Shown in pieces: positions 8,625 through 17,044 of a stretch of DNA of 64,000 nt. The position numbers and the translations under genes were made by a program. The notes beneath the pieces were generated by a model that was given only the letters and a program-made list of their open reading frames with translations, was not told the DNA's origin and made no database searches. Source of the stretch: Nocardioides coralli (lineage in GTDB: Bacteria; Actinomycetota; Actinomycetes; Propionibacteriales; Nocardioidaceae); assembly GCF_019880385.1 (NCBI RefSeq), contig NZ_CP082273.1, forward strand, positions 3,410,001 through 3,474,000, read 5' to 3'. Numbering within the stretch: position 1 is the first letter of the stretch; each line of letters opens with the position of its first letter.

Positions 8625-10898
8625 ATGCGTCCCCGCCTGCTGCCGGTCCTGCTCGGCCTGGTGTCGGCCCTGCTCGTCGTCCCCACCGGCGCGCCCGCCG
8701 CCCCCGCACCACCGCGCGCGACCTCGTCGCTGACCGTCGAGGTGCTGTCCAACCGGGCCGACCTGGTCTCCGGCGGCGACGCCCTCGTCGCGGTCGAGGT
8801 CCCCACCGGCGTGCGGCCGGACCAGGTGACCGTCACCCTGGGCCGCCGCCCGGTCACCCGGCGGTTCCACGTACGCGACGGCGACCTGGTCGGCCTGGTC
8901 ACCGGGCTCGCCGTCGGCCGCAACGTCGTGCGCGCCACCGCCCCCGGCCACGCCGGGAGCACGACGATCACCAACCACCCCAACGGCGGCCCGGTCTTCT
9001 CCGGCCCGCAGCTGGACCACTACCGCTGCCAGGCGACCGCGGTCGACGCCGCCTGCAACGAGCCGGCGTCGTACCGGTTCTTCTACCGCTCCACCGACCC
9101 GACCGAGACCGACCTGCAGCCCTACGACCCCGACAACCCGCCGGACGACGTGGCCACCACGACCACCGACGAGGGCGTGACGGTGCCGTTCGTCGTGCGA
9201 CGCGAGTACGGCTACCAGGACCGCGACCGCTACACGATCCTGCAGCTCTGGCAGCCCGGGCAGCGCTGGAAGCCGTGGGCGCCCCAGGAGCAGTGGAACC
9301 ACAAGCTGCTGATCACCCACGGCGGCAACTGCGGTGCGTCCTACACCCCGGGCGGCACCCCCCTCGCCGACTACTCCGGCACCCTCGACGGCGTCCCCAC
9401 GGTGACGCCGAGCTACGTGACCGCCCTCGGCCGCGGCTTCGCGGTGGCCTCGACCGCCTTGGCCAACACCGGCCACAACTGCAACGTCGCGATGGAGGCC
9501 GAGTCGTTGCTGATGGTCAAGGAGCGGCTCGTCGAGCAGTACGGCGAGCTGCGCTACACGATCGGCACCGGCTGCTCCGGCGGATCGATCGCCCAGCACA
9601 CCATCGCCAACGCCTACCCCGGGATCTACCAGGGGCTGGTCACCACCTGCTCCTACCCGGACACCCTGACCGCGGGCGCACAGTTCGCCGACTACCACCT
9701 GATGCGGCTCTACTTCGAGGACCCCTCGCGCTGGGGCCCGGGCGTGGCCTGGACGCCGGTGCAGATGGCGGCGGTCGAGGGTCACCTGTCCCACGTCAAC
9801 GCCGTCACCGCCGACGAGGGGCTGTTCAAGGCGGCGCTCGACCCCGAGCACGACTGCTCGGGCACCGTCGACCCCGTCGCGGGCGACCCCGCCACCCGCT
9901 ACGACGCCGAGATCAACCCCGGCGGGGTCCGGTGCTCGGTGCTCGACATCATGGTCAACCTGCTCGGTCCGCGGCCCCGGGCCGACTGGACGCCCCAGGA
10001 GCAGGCCGCCGGGCGCGGCTTCGGCGGCGTGCCGTTCGCCAACGACGGCGTCCAGTTCGGCCTGCGCCAGCTCCGGCAGGGGCTGATCACCCCCGCCCAG
10101 TTCGTGGACCTCAACGAGAAGCTGGGCGGCCTCGACGTCGACTCGCGGTTCGTGCCCGAGCGGATCACCGGCGACCAGACGGCCATCGAGAACGCCTACC
10201 GGACCGGGCTGATCAACGAGGCCACCAACCTCGACGAGGTCGCCATGATCAACCACGGCGGCCCCGACCCCGGCATCGCCCACGACTACGCCCACGCCTT
10301 CTGGACCGAGGAGCGGCTGCTCGCCGACCAGGGCCACACCGACAACCGCGTCATGTGGTTCGGACCGACCCCGCTGATCGGTGACCCGCAGTGGGCCAAC
10401 GAGGCGCTCGTGGCGATGGACGGCTGGCTGGCGGCCGTGGAGCAGGACCGCCGCGACGTACCCCTCGCGACCAAGATCGCCGAGGACCGCCCGGCGTCGG
10501 TCACCGACCGGTGCGTCGTCGACGCCGCCGGACCCGCGTGCTCGGTCGAGGAGCTGCAGGTGCTGCAGACCCGACTGTCGACGCCGCGGCAGGAGGCCGG
10601 CGGACCCCCCGCCAACGACAACGTCGCCTGCCGGCTCCGCCCGTTCTCGCGCGACGACTACGGGCCCGCCGGCGCGCTGTTCACCGCCGAGCAGTGGGCG
10701 CGGCTCGAGACGCTCTTCGCCGACGGGGTCTGCGACTGGTCGCAACCCGGTCGCGGCGTGGGTGCCGCGGAGACCTGGCTGCGCTACGGCGCGGCCGACG
10801 GCGGCAACGTGTACGGCGGAGCTCCGCTGCGTCGTGCACCGTCCGGATCCGGGGACGGCTGGTTCTCGCCGTCGTTCCGGGAGCTCTGGACGCGCTAG
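8625..10898 (+). CDS. Secreted DUF6351 family protein with esterase-like GCSGG motif
   Basis: A 757-residue exported protein. A signal peptide of about 25 residues ends near GAPAAPAPP. An N-terminal beta domain (about 35-120) precedes a large domain containing HGGNCGASY and the nucleophile-elbow-like GTGCSGGS (Ser318). That elbow resembles tannase/feruloyl-esterase-type alpha/beta hydrolases. Conserved acidic and His-rich stretches follow (HGGPDPGIAHDYAHAF near residue 543), which could supply the rest of a catalytic triad. Pfam treats such proteins as DUF6351 with no proved activity, so hydrolase function is inference. ATG 8625 was chosen for its direct run into the signal peptide. The gene stands alone and ends in a strong terminator. 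Confidence 0.8.
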   Translation: MRPRLLPVLLGLVSALLVVPTGAPAAPAPPRATSSLTVEVLSNRADLVSGGDALVAVEVPTGVRPDQVTVTLGRRPVTRRFHVRDGDLVGLVTGLAVGRNVVRATAPGHAGSTTITNHPNGGPVFSGPQLDHYRCQATAVDAACNEPASYRFFYRSTDPTETDLQPYDPDNPPDDVATTTTDEGVTVPFVVRREYGYQDRDRYTILQLWQPGQRWKPWAPQEQWNHKLLITHGGNCGASYTPGGTPLADYSGTLDGVPTVTPSYVTALGRGFAVASTALANTGHNCNVAMEAESLLMVKERLVEQYGELRYTIGTGCSGGSIAQHTIANAYPGIYQGLVTTCSYPDTLTAGAQFADYHLMRLYFEDPSRWGPGVAWTPVQMAAVEGHLSHVNAVTADEGLFKAALDPEHDCSGTVDPVAGDPATRYDAEINPGGVRCSVLDIMVNLLGPRPRADWTPQEQAAGRGFGGVPFANDGVQFGLRQLRQGLITPAQFVDLNEKLGGLDVDSRFVPERITGDQTAIENAYRTGLINEATNLDEVAMINHGGPDPGIAHDYAHAFWTEERLLADQGHTDNRVMWFGPTPLIGDPQWANEALVAMDGWLAAVEQDRRDVPLATKIAEDRPASVTDRCVVDAAGPACSVEELQVLQTRLSTPRQEAGGPPANDNVACRLRPFSRDDYGPAGALFTAEQWARLETLFADGVCDWSQPGRGVGAAETWLRYGAADGGNVYGGAPLRRAPSGSGDGWFSPSFRELWTR

Positions 10899-10905
10899 CC
10901 AGGAG

Positions 10906-10950
10906 GTGCCGTCCGGCGAGAGGGTGCTGCCCGCCGGACGGCACTCTTCT
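10906..10950 (+). terminator. Strong hairpin terminator after DUF6351 gene
   Basis: Thirteen-base arms GTGCCGTCCGGCG (10906-10918) and CGCCGGACGGCAC (10932-10944) pair perfectly around a 13-base loop and are followed by the pyrimidine run TCTTCTCT. Confidence 0.85.
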
Positions 10951-10955
10951 CTAGG

Positions 10956-12545
10956 GTGAGGTGCATCGACACCGTCGCGATCTACCTCTCCGCGGTGTTC
11001 CTGGCCGGGACACTCGCCCTGCTCGTGCGGATGCCACCCCTCGTCGGGTTCCTCGCCGCCGGCTTCGCACTCAACGCGGCAGGTGTCGAGGAGCTGCCGC
11101 AGCTCGACGACCTCGCCGACCTCGGAGTCACGCTGCTGCTGTTCAGCATCGGCCTCAAGCTCGACGTCCGGTTCCTGCTGCGGCGCGAGGTCTGGCTCAC
11201 CGCGACGGTGCACATGGCACTCTCCGTCCCCCTGGCACTGGGCGTGCTCGGCGGGCTGGGTGCCCTGGGTGTCGGCCTGATCGCCGACGACGGCTTCGGG
11301 GCCCTGCTGCTGCTGGGTCTCGCCCTGTCCTTCTCCAGCACGGTCCTGGTCGTCAAGGTGCTGGAGGAGCGCAGCGAGAGCCAGTCGCTCTACGGCCGGA
11401 TCGCGATCGGCATCCTCATCGTGCAGGACCTGGCCGCGGTGGTCTTCATCCTGGCGAGCGAGCGGTCCTGGCCGAGCCCGTGGGCCTTCGCCCTGGTCCT
11501 CCTGGTCCCCCTGGCGGTGCCGGTGCGCCGACTGTGGTCCCGCCTCGGCCACGGCGAGATGCAGGCGCTCTTCGGCGTCTTCATCGCCCTGGTCCCGGGC
11601 TTCGCGCTGTTCGAGGCGGTCGGCCTCAAGGGCGACGTCGGGGCCCTCGCGATGGGGCTCCTGCTCGCCGGGCACCCGGCGGCGTTCGAGCTCTCCCGAG
11701 CCCTGCTCTCCGTCAAGGACCTGCTCCTCGTCGGCTTCTTCCTCTCCATCGGGTTCACCGGCGAGCTCTCGTGGGCCACCGCCGGGCTCGGCCTCGCTCT
11801 GCTGGTGCTGCTGCCCGTGCAGGGCTGGCTCTACATGCTCCTGCTGCGGTGGGCGCGACTGCGTCGCCGGACGTCCGTGCTGACCGGCCTCACCCTCACC
11901 CAGAACTCCGAGTTCGGGCTGATCGTCGTCGCCGTCGGGGTGAGCGCCGGCATGCTCGAGCCCCACTGGCTGGTGGTGGTGTCGGTCGCGGTGGCTGCGA
12001 GCTTCGTGCTGTCGTCGATGGTCAACCGGCGCAGCATCGACCTCGTGCCGCTGCTGACCCGGACCCTGCCACCCCTCGACCCCGCGACACTCCATCCCGC
12101 GGACCGCTACGTCGACCTCGGCGACGCCCAGGCGGTCGTGATGGGCATGGGTCGCGTCGGCACCGCGGCCTACCGTCGGCTGGTGGACGCCCACGGCCTG
12201 GAGACGGTCGGGATCGAGCACGACCGCAACCGGGTCCGCCAGCACACCGAGCGGGGGTTCCGGGTGCTCGAGGCCGACGCCTCCGACGACGAGTTCTGGC
12301 AGCGGCTCGCCGACGCCTCCCAGGTCCGGGTGGCGATCCTGGCGATGCCCTTCCACGGCACCAACCAGGTGGCGCTCAAGCAGCTCCTCGACAGCGGCTT
12401 CCGGGGCCGGATCGCGGCCGTCGCGCAGTACGACGACGACGCCCGGTCGCTGCGTGAGAGCGGGGCCGACGCCGTGCTGCAGATCTACGACGGCGCGGGC
12501 TCGGAGATGGCCGACCGCGCCGTCGCACCTCGCTCCACCTCCTAG
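10956..12545 (+). CDS. Kef/CPA2-type cation:proton antiporter with TrkA-N domain
   Basis: A 529-residue membrane transporter. About twelve hydrophobic segments fill residues 5-365, followed by a cytosolic Rossmann TrkA-N (RCK) domain from about residue 390 with the dinucleotide motif GMGRVGTAAYRRL. This is the KefB/KefC architecture, exchanging K+ or Na+ for protons under ligand control. The start is uncertain: GTG 10956 gives the full first helix, but it lies close to the preceding terminator, and TAGGGT at 10952-10957 looks like a promoter -10 box, which would favour the in-frame GTG at 10995. No glutathione-gating partner gene is nearby. Confidence 0.85.
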   Translation: MRCIDTVAIYLSAVFLAGTLALLVRMPPLVGFLAAGFALNAAGVEELPQLDDLADLGVTLLLFSIGLKLDVRFLLRREVWLTATVHMALSVPLALGVLGGLGALGVGLIADDGFGALLLLGLALSFSSTVLVVKVLEERSESQSLYGRIAIGILIVQDLAAVVFILASERSWPSPWAFALVLLVPLAVPVRRLWSRLGHGEMQALFGVFIALVPGFALFEAVGLKGDVGALAMGLLLAGHPAAFELSRALLSVKDLLLVGFFLSIGFTGELSWATAGLGLALLVLLPVQGWLYMLLLRWARLRRRTSVLTGLTLTQNSEFGLIVVAVGVSAGMLEPHWLVVVSVAVAASFVLSSMVNRRSIDLVPLLTRTLPPLDPATLHPADRYVDLGDAQAVVMGMGRVGTAAYRRLVDAHGLETVGIEHDRNRVRQHTERGFRVLEADASDDEFWQRLADASQVRVAILAMPFHGTNQVALKQLLDSGFRGRIAAVAQYDDDARSLRESGADAVLQIYDGAGSEMADRAVAPRSTS

Positions 12546-12585
12546 CGGGTTGCCCGGAGCCGTATGGCGCGGCAGGCTCGCGGGT

Positions 12586-13260
12586 ATGGCACTCCCCGCC
12601 CACGACACGCTCGCGTTCGACGTCTACGGCACGCTGATCGACACCAGCGGTGTGGTCGAACAGCTGACCGAGGTGGTCGGCGACCGCGCCGGGGACTTCT
12701 CCGAGCGCTGGCGCACCACCCAGCTCGGGTACAGCTGGCGGCGGGCCCTGATGAAGGACTACGTCGACTTCGGCGTCTGCACCGCCCAGGCCCTCGACCA
12801 CACGGCCGCGACCATGGCCGTCGACCTGACCGAGGACCAGCGGGCCCACCTGCTGGCGGCGTACGGCGCGCTGCCGGCCTTCCCCGACACCGCGCCCGCA
12901 CTCCGGCAGCTCTCCGAGGCAGGCAGCCGGCTCGTGGCGTTCTCGAACGGCCCCGCCACGGCGGTGATCGGCCTCCTCGACGCGGCCGGCATCGGCGACC
13001 TGGTCAGCGACGTGGTGAGCGCCGACGACATCAGCACCTTCAAGCCCGACCCGGCGGTCTACCACCACCTGCTGGAGCGCTGCGCCACCGAGGCGCAGCG
13101 TGCCGTCGTGGTCTCGAGCAACGCCTTCGACGTGATCGGGGCGCAGGGGGCCGGGCTCGGCTCGGTGTGGGTGCGTCGCTCCGAGGCGGTGGCCTGGGAC
13201 CCCTGGGACGTCGAGCCCGACCTCACGGTGGGTGCGCTGACCGACCTCGTCGACGGCTGA
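12586..13260 (+). CDS. Haloacid dehalogenase type II (HAD superfamily hydrolase)
   Basis: A 224-residue L-2-haloacid dehalogenase-like hydrolase. The nucleophile is Asp12 in FDVYGTL. Motif II is SNGPA, motif III includes KPDPAVY and motif IV is SSNAFDVIGA, all in the type II HAD order. These enzymes hydrolyse C-halogen bonds of short 2-haloacids, though some family members are phosphatases. ATG 12586 matches the conserved N-terminus; upstream in-frame starts would lie inside the antiporter gene. It is followed after 34 bases by a membrane-protein gene on the same strand. Confidence 0.85.
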   Translation: MALPAHDTLAFDVYGTLIDTSGVVEQLTEVVGDRAGDFSERWRTTQLGYSWRRALMKDYVDFGVCTAQALDHTAATMAVDLTEDQRAHLLAAYGALPAFPDTAPALRQLSEAGSRLVAFSNGPATAVIGLLDAAGIGDLVSDVVSADDISTFKPDPAVYHHLLERCATEAQRAVVVSSNAFDVIGAQGAGLGSVWVRRSEAVAWDPWDVEPDLTVGALTDLVDG

Positions 13261-13294
13261 GGAATTCCCCGACCGCCGGGGTGGTTGGCCCGGC

Positions 13295-13912
13295 GTGCCC
13301 TCCCTCGGTCGTCTCACCCAGCTCTTCGTCGGTTGCGTCGTCCTCGGAACCGGGGTGGCGATGCTCCTGACCGCCGACCTCGGGTCCGACGGCTTCTCCA
13401 CGCTCGTCAACGGTGTCGCGCTGTCGACGGGTGCCCCGTTCTGGATGGCCAACCTGCTCGTGTCGATCGGCTTCCTGCTGCTCGCGGCCGCCCGCCGCAC
13501 GTATCCGGGCCTCGGCACCGTGGTGCAGGTGGTCGTGGTCGGGGCCACGGTGTCGGTGCTCTTCGAGGTCATGTCCACCCCCGAGACCTGGTCGGGGCAG
13601 GTCGGCTTGCTGCTGCTCGCGTTCCCGGTGCTGGCGATCGGCATCGCGACCTACCTCGGCAGCCACACCGGCGCCGGCCCCGCCGAGGCAGCGGCGCTCG
13701 CGTGGGACCCTCCCCTGCCGTTCCGGTGGAGCTACAGCTCGGTCCAGCTGGGCGGCGCCGTGGTCGGCTGGCTGCTGGGCGCGACGATCGGGGTGGCGAC
13801 CGTGCTCGTGGTGCTGCTGCTCGGGCCCATGGTCGACCTGGCCGCGCGGCTGCTGCGGCTCGACGTCCACCAGCGCCCGGCGACCCCGCAGGCGGAGCCG
13901 GCAGCGTCCTGA
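13295..13912 (+). CDS. YczE/YitT-like integral membrane protein
   Basis: A 205-residue protein with about five hydrophobic helices. The first begins FVGCVVLGTGVAMLLTADLG, and later segments match the YczE/YyaS/YitT family fold, including the conserved DLGSDGFSTL after helix 1. Function in this family is unknown. The start is GTG 13295. The C-terminal 25 residues are polar and probably cytoplasmic. It is convergent with the MscS-type gene, with only 16 bases between stops and no clear hairpin there. Confidence 0.75.
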   Translation: MPSLGRLTQLFVGCVVLGTGVAMLLTADLGSDGFSTLVNGVALSTGAPFWMANLLVSIGFLLLAAARRTYPGLGTVVQVVVVGATVSVLFEVMSTPETWSGQVGLLLLAFPVLAIGIATYLGSHTGAGPAEAAALAWDPPLPFRWSYSSVQLGGAVVGWLLGATIGVATVLVVLLLGPMVDLAARLLRLDVHQRPATPQAEPAAS

Positions 13913-13928
13913 GACCACCGGCCTCCTG

Positions 13929-14759
13929 TCAGTCGTCGCCGGTGACCCGCAGGCTCGTCGACCCCGGACCGAACCAGAGCGTCCGTTGCGGGAAGGGGAT
14001 CGTGATCTCGGCGTCGTCGAGCTTGCGCTTGACGGCCAGCGCGACCGCGTTGCGGACCCGCCACCGGGTGGCCATGTCCGAGGCGTGCCAGTAGCGCACC
14101 GCCACGTTGATCGAGGAGTCGCCGAACTCCTCCACCCAGGCCTCGGGCGGAGGGTCGGACTCGACGCCGTCGGCCTCCGCGCAGGCGGACAGGAGAAGGG
14201 AGCGCGCCTGCTCGAGGTCGGTGTCGTAGGCGACGCCGACCGTCAGCGAGGTCCGGTTGAGCGGCGTCTTGGTGAAGTTGACGATCGGGGACTGCAGCAC
14301 CTCGGCGTTCGGCAGGTAGACGGTGACCCCGTCGTAGGTCCTGATCCTGACCGTCCGGAGGTTGACGTCCTCGACGCGCCCCTCGTGGTCACCGCTGCCG
14401 ATCTCGTCGCCGATGCGGAAGGGCCGGCGCGCCTGCAGCAGGATCCCCGCCACAAAGTTCGACAGCACGTCCTGCGCTGCGAAGGCGAGCGCGATGCCGC
14501 CGATCCCCAGGGCGCCGAGCATCGGACCGACGCTCACCCCGGCGAGCTCCAGCGCGTAGACGGAGCCCGCCACCACGATGACGACTGCCGCGAGCCGGCC
14601 CAGCAGCCGCCCGGTGTGCCGGTCGGAGTCGCCGCGGTCGAGCACACGGATCGTCACGCGACGTACGACGACGGCGAGCATCAGGGTCGCGAGGAAGACG
14701 GCGACACCCGTCAGCACCGCGTCGTCGATCAGGGCGTCCATCCACCCATGGTGCCGCAC
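13929..14759 (-). CDS. MscS family mechanosensitive ion channel
   Basis: A 276-residue channel protein. Three hydrophobic segments occupy about residues 12-32, 50-72 and 78-100. The pore-lining helix and beta domain read GALGIGGIALAFAAQDVLSN then FVAGILLQARRPFRIGD, followed by the cytoplasmic beta and alpha/beta vestibule to about residue 265. It should release osmolytes under hypo-osmotic stress. The start is either GTG 14759 or ATG 14741; neither has an obvious ribosome-binding site, and the homologous region begins after both. Confidence 0.88.
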   Translation of the reverse strand: MRHHGWMDALIDDAVLTGVAVFLATLMLAVVVRRVTIRVLDRGDSDRHTGRLLGRLAAVVIVVAGSVYALELAGVSVGPMLGALGIGGIALAFAAQDVLSNFVAGILLQARRPFRIGDEIGSGDHEGRVEDVNLRTVRIRTYDGVTVYLPNAEVLQSPIVNFTKTPLNRTSLTVGVAYDTDLEQARSLLLSACAEADGVESDPPPEAWVEEFGDSSINVAVRYWHASDMATRWRVRNAVALAVKRKLDDAEITIPFPQRTLWFGPGSTSLRVTGDD

Positions 14760-14926
14760 CCGTGGGGTCGGCTCATCTCACCGGGCGTGTCCCATCTGGG
14801 AGGGACTGGGGTGGCCGGCCTCGAGGGCACGTGGGCGGTACGGCCACGGGTCAGCCAGGCGAAACACAGGCCGAGGTCGAGCCGAGGAGCGCCGAGTGAT
14901 CCACCCCGTTCGACGTGCGCGTGACC

Positions 14927-14932
14927 TACGGT
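14927..14932 (+). promoter_or_regulatory. Leaderless promoter -10 box
   Basis: TACGGT ends six bases before the ATG at 14939, so transcription would begin at or next to the start codon. No Shine-Dalgarno sequence is present. Confidence 0.55.
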
Positions 14933-14938
14933 TCGACC

Positions 14939-15586
14939 ATGTCCCCGACAGCGGCCACGAACGAGTCGCCGGAAGCCACCACAGATCCGATCGGGCCGCC
15001 GAGTCGCCGGCGCCGGTGGCTGTGGATCACGGTGCTGGGCGTCGTTCTCGTCGCGGCGACCACGGGCTGGCGTGTGGTCGGCGTCAGCGCGTTGGACCAG
15101 GTGGTGGTCCAGGTGACGGACCACGACTGCGGCGACACGGCCACGGTTCGGGTCCGTAGGAACGGCAACCTGCTGGTGGAGACGACGCGAGACTTGCGGT
15201 GCACCTTCACCGTGACCATCGCCAACCAGGGCAGACGGACCGTCTCGATCGGTGAGGTGCGCGCGAACATCATGGGTCCCGATACTGGATCCGTGCTGCT
15301 TGCGGAGAGCATCGCTGGCGCGACCCCGCAGGGGGACCAGCAATCTGTGGACGCCCTGCACACGCTCGGTCGTGACCTTGCCGGCGGCTCGACCACATCG
15401 TTCGACCTCGTGGTCGTGCTCAACCCGGAAGGATGCAATGACGGCGTGACGCTGACGCTGTTCGGCTTCCCGCAAGTCGAGCTGTCCACGTTGAGGGTGT
15501 CCCGGACGGTCGACGCGATCAACGATCTCGAGGTCAACAACACCATCCGCACGCCAGGGTGCGGCCCCCACGACCGAGCGGCATAG
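14939..15586 (+). CDS. Hypothetical membrane-anchored protein
   Basis: A 215-residue protein that I do not recognise. A Ser/Thr/Pro-rich N-terminus of about 22 residues and RRRRW precede one transmembrane helix (about residues 27-47); the rest should be extracytoplasmic. The outer domain contains four cysteines (in DHDCGD, DLRCTF, PEGCND and TPGCGP), suggesting two disulfides, and beta-strand-like alternation such as VRVRRNGNLLVETTRDL. Codon use is visibly less GC-biased than in the neighbours, which hints at recent acquisition. It is convergent with the SDR gene, with a long inverted repeat in between. Confidence 0.6.
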   Translation: MSPTAATNESPEATTDPIGPPSRRRRWLWITVLGVVLVAATTGWRVVGVSALDQVVVQVTDHDCGDTATVRVRRNGNLLVETTRDLRCTFTVTIANQGRRTVSIGEVRANIMGPDTGSVLLAESIAGATPQGDQQSVDALHTLGRDLAGGSTTSFDLVVVLNPEGCNDGVTLTLFGFPQVELSTLRVSRTVDAINDLEVNNTIRTPGCGPHDRAA

Positions 15587-15600
15587 GAGTGCGGGGGTCG

Positions 15601-15693
15601 TGTCGTACACGGAAGGACCGAACGCACGAATCGGTCGACCCGTCACGCGACAAAGCGTCCGTGAGTGCTCCTTCGGTCCTTCGGTGTACGACA
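15601..15693. repeat. Long inverted repeat, 22-bp arms
   Basis: The left arm (15601-15622, beginning TGTCGTACACGG and ending GACCGAA) and right arm (15672-15693) are reverse complements at 21 of 22 positions, with a 49-base centre that itself has small inverted repeats (TCACG/CGTGA). It lies in the 181-base gap between two convergent genes. It could be a bidirectional terminator, a palindromic repeat element, or the two ends of a very small non-autonomous element. No flanking target duplication is evident. Confidence 0.7.
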
Positions 15694-15767
15694 ACGGCGC
15701 GAACCCATCCCGGCATGAGAGCGCGTTAGGTCAGACCTCGACCTCCCTGCGAACGGGACCCGCCCGC

Positions 15768-16448
15768 TCAGAAGCCGCCGGCGTGCACGACCGGCTCGCC
15801 GTCGAGGACCGCCTGCACGATCCGCCGGGCGACCCGGTCGGGGTCGAGCCCGGTGGGCAGCTTCGGTGCGGACCCGGCGAGAGGGCGGTCGGCGAGGCCC
15901 GTCTCGGTGTGCGGAGGCCTGACGTCGTGGACGGTGATGCCGACCCGGCGCAGCTCACGCGACAGCGCCTGGTCGGCGGCGGCCAGGGCGGCCTTGCTGG
16001 CGCTGTAGGCGACCATGCCGGGCAGCGGCTGCTCGGCCACCACCCCGGGGAGGTTGACGACGAAGCCGCCCGCCTCGGCCAGCGCGGGCTGTACGCGGCG
16101 TAAGAGCCACAGCGGACCGAGCACGTTGACGAGGAAGAGCTGCTCAAGCACGGCGTCGTCGGTGTCGGCCAGCGTGCCGAAGGCGACCACCCCGGCCGCG
16201 TTCACCACGCCGTCGAGACGACCATGGGCCTCCGTGGCGACGGTGACGACCCGCTCGCCGAGCTCCGCGTCGGTCAGGTCCCCGACCACCACCTCGCCCG
16301 TGACGCCCACGTCACGCAGCGCCTGCTCGTCACGTCCCACGAGGACCAGCCGAGCGCCGTGCTCGTCCAGCACCCCGGCGATCCGGCGGCCGAGGGCACC
16401 ACTGGCACCGACGACCGCGACGACGGCTCCGGACAGGTCGCGGGTCAT
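15768..16448 (-). CDS. Short-chain dehydrogenase/reductase (SDR)
   Basis: A 226-residue classical SDR. The nucleotide-binding motif is GASGALG (residues 14-20), lacking the usual leading Thr. NAAG follows, the catalytic YSASK is present and LVNVLGP precedes it. NADP(H) preference is suggested by VGRD after strand 2. The Ser normally found about 13 residues before the Tyr is replaced in the stretch VNLPGVVAEQ, so catalysis may be altered. Substrate unknown. Its promoter is back-to-back with the LOG-like gene at 16502. Confidence 0.8.
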   Translation of the reverse strand: MTRDLSGAVVAVVGASGALGRRIAGVLDEHGARLVLVGRDEQALRDVGVTGEVVVGDLTDAELGERVVTVATEAHGRLDGVVNAAGVVAFGTLADTDDAVLEQLFLVNVLGPLWLLRRVQPALAEAGGFVVNLPGVVAEQPLPGMVAYSASKAALAAADQALSRELRRVGITVHDVRPPHTETGLADRPLAGSAPKLPTGLDPDRVARRIVQAVLDGEPVVHAGGF

Positions 16449-16454
16449 GCGTCG

Positions 16455-16460
16455 AACCTA
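16455..16460 (-). promoter_or_regulatory. Leaderless promoter -10 box
   Basis: TAGGTT on the minus strand lies six bases upstream of the ATG at 16448, as in other leaderless starts of this window. Confidence 0.55.
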
Positions 16461-16489
16461 GCGACCGGGTGGGAGCCGCACCGGCGTCC

Positions 16490-16495
16490 GATACT
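16490..16495 (+). promoter_or_regulatory. Leaderless promoter -10 box
   Basis: GATACT ends six bases before the GTG at 16502. Together with the minus-strand box at 16455-16460, it makes a 53-base divergent promoter region. Confidence 0.5.
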
Positions 16496-16501
16496 GGGGG
16501 C

Positions 16502-16963
16502 GTGAACCCCACCTACGTCGCCGTGGTCGGCCCCAGCGGCGACCCCGAGTCGCCTGTGGCACAGGCCGCCGAGGAGGTCGGCCGGCTGCTCGCGGAGGCC
16601 GGGTGCGTCGTCGTCACCGGCGGCGGCACCGGCGTCATGGCCGCTGCGTCCCGGGGCGCGGCCGGAGCCGGGGGTACGACGCTCGGGATCCTGCCCGGCA
16701 ACGACCGCGCCGAGGGCAATCCCCACCTGACCCTGGCGATCCCCACCGGCCTCGGCGAGGTGCGAAACGCGCTCGTGGTCCGGGCGGCCGACGCCGTGGT
16801 GGCTGTCGGCGGCAGCTGGGGCACGCTCAGCGAGATCGCCCTGGCCTGCCGCACCGGCGTCCGCTGCGTCTCCCTGCTCGGCTGGGACCTGCCGGAGACC
16901 GGCGGCCCGGTGGTGGCGGACTCACCCGCGGCCGCGGTGAGAGCTGCCCTGTCGTCCGGGTAA
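16502..16963 (+). CDS. LOG-like Rossmann protein (TIGR00725 type)
   Basis: A 153-residue SLOG/LOG-superfamily protein. It has the nucleotide-binding YVAVVGPSGD at the N-terminus, GCVVVTGGGTGVM, and the Gly-rich GGSWGTLSEIALA in place of the PGGxGTxxE of active cytokinin-type phosphoribohydrolases. TIGR00725 members are often annotated as possible lysine decarboxylase-like, but that activity is not established. The start is GTG 16502. The stop TAA is embedded in a long inverted repeat. Confidence 0.75.
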   Translation: MNPTYVAVVGPSGDPESPVAQAAEEVGRLLAEAGCVVVTGGGTGVMAAASRGAAGAGGTTLGILPGNDRAEGNPHLTLAIPTGLGEVRNALVVRAADAVVAVGGSWGTLSEIALACRTGVRCVSLLGWDLPETGGPVVADSPAAAVRAALSSG

Positions 16964-17027
16964 CGCAACGCGCGTGTCGCTCCCGGGTCGTTAGAGCGTG
17001 CCGGGAGCGACACGGACGTTGCGTTAC
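16960..17027. repeat. Long inverted repeat spanning a stop codon
   Basis: Arms of 27 bases (16960-16986 and 17001-17027) match at 25 positions around a 14-base loop. The left arm begins GTAACGCAACG and so contains the stop TAA of the LOG-like gene; the inner part is GTGTCGCTCCCGG against CCGGGAGCGACAC. It lies between convergent genes, so termination in both directions is the simplest role. There is no T tract. Confidence 0.7.
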
Positions 17028-17044
17028 CGACCGAGGATCGGCGC

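Noticed and set aside
8523..12608. 1,361-residue open frame on the minus strand
   Set aside because: Antisense shadow across the DUF6351 and Kef genes with His/Gln/Arg-rich repetitive composition and no recognisable domain.
15600..16103. Two readings on opposite strands both beginning MSYTEGP
   Set aside because: They arise because both start inside the arms of the 22-bp inverted repeat; neither has coding character beyond it.
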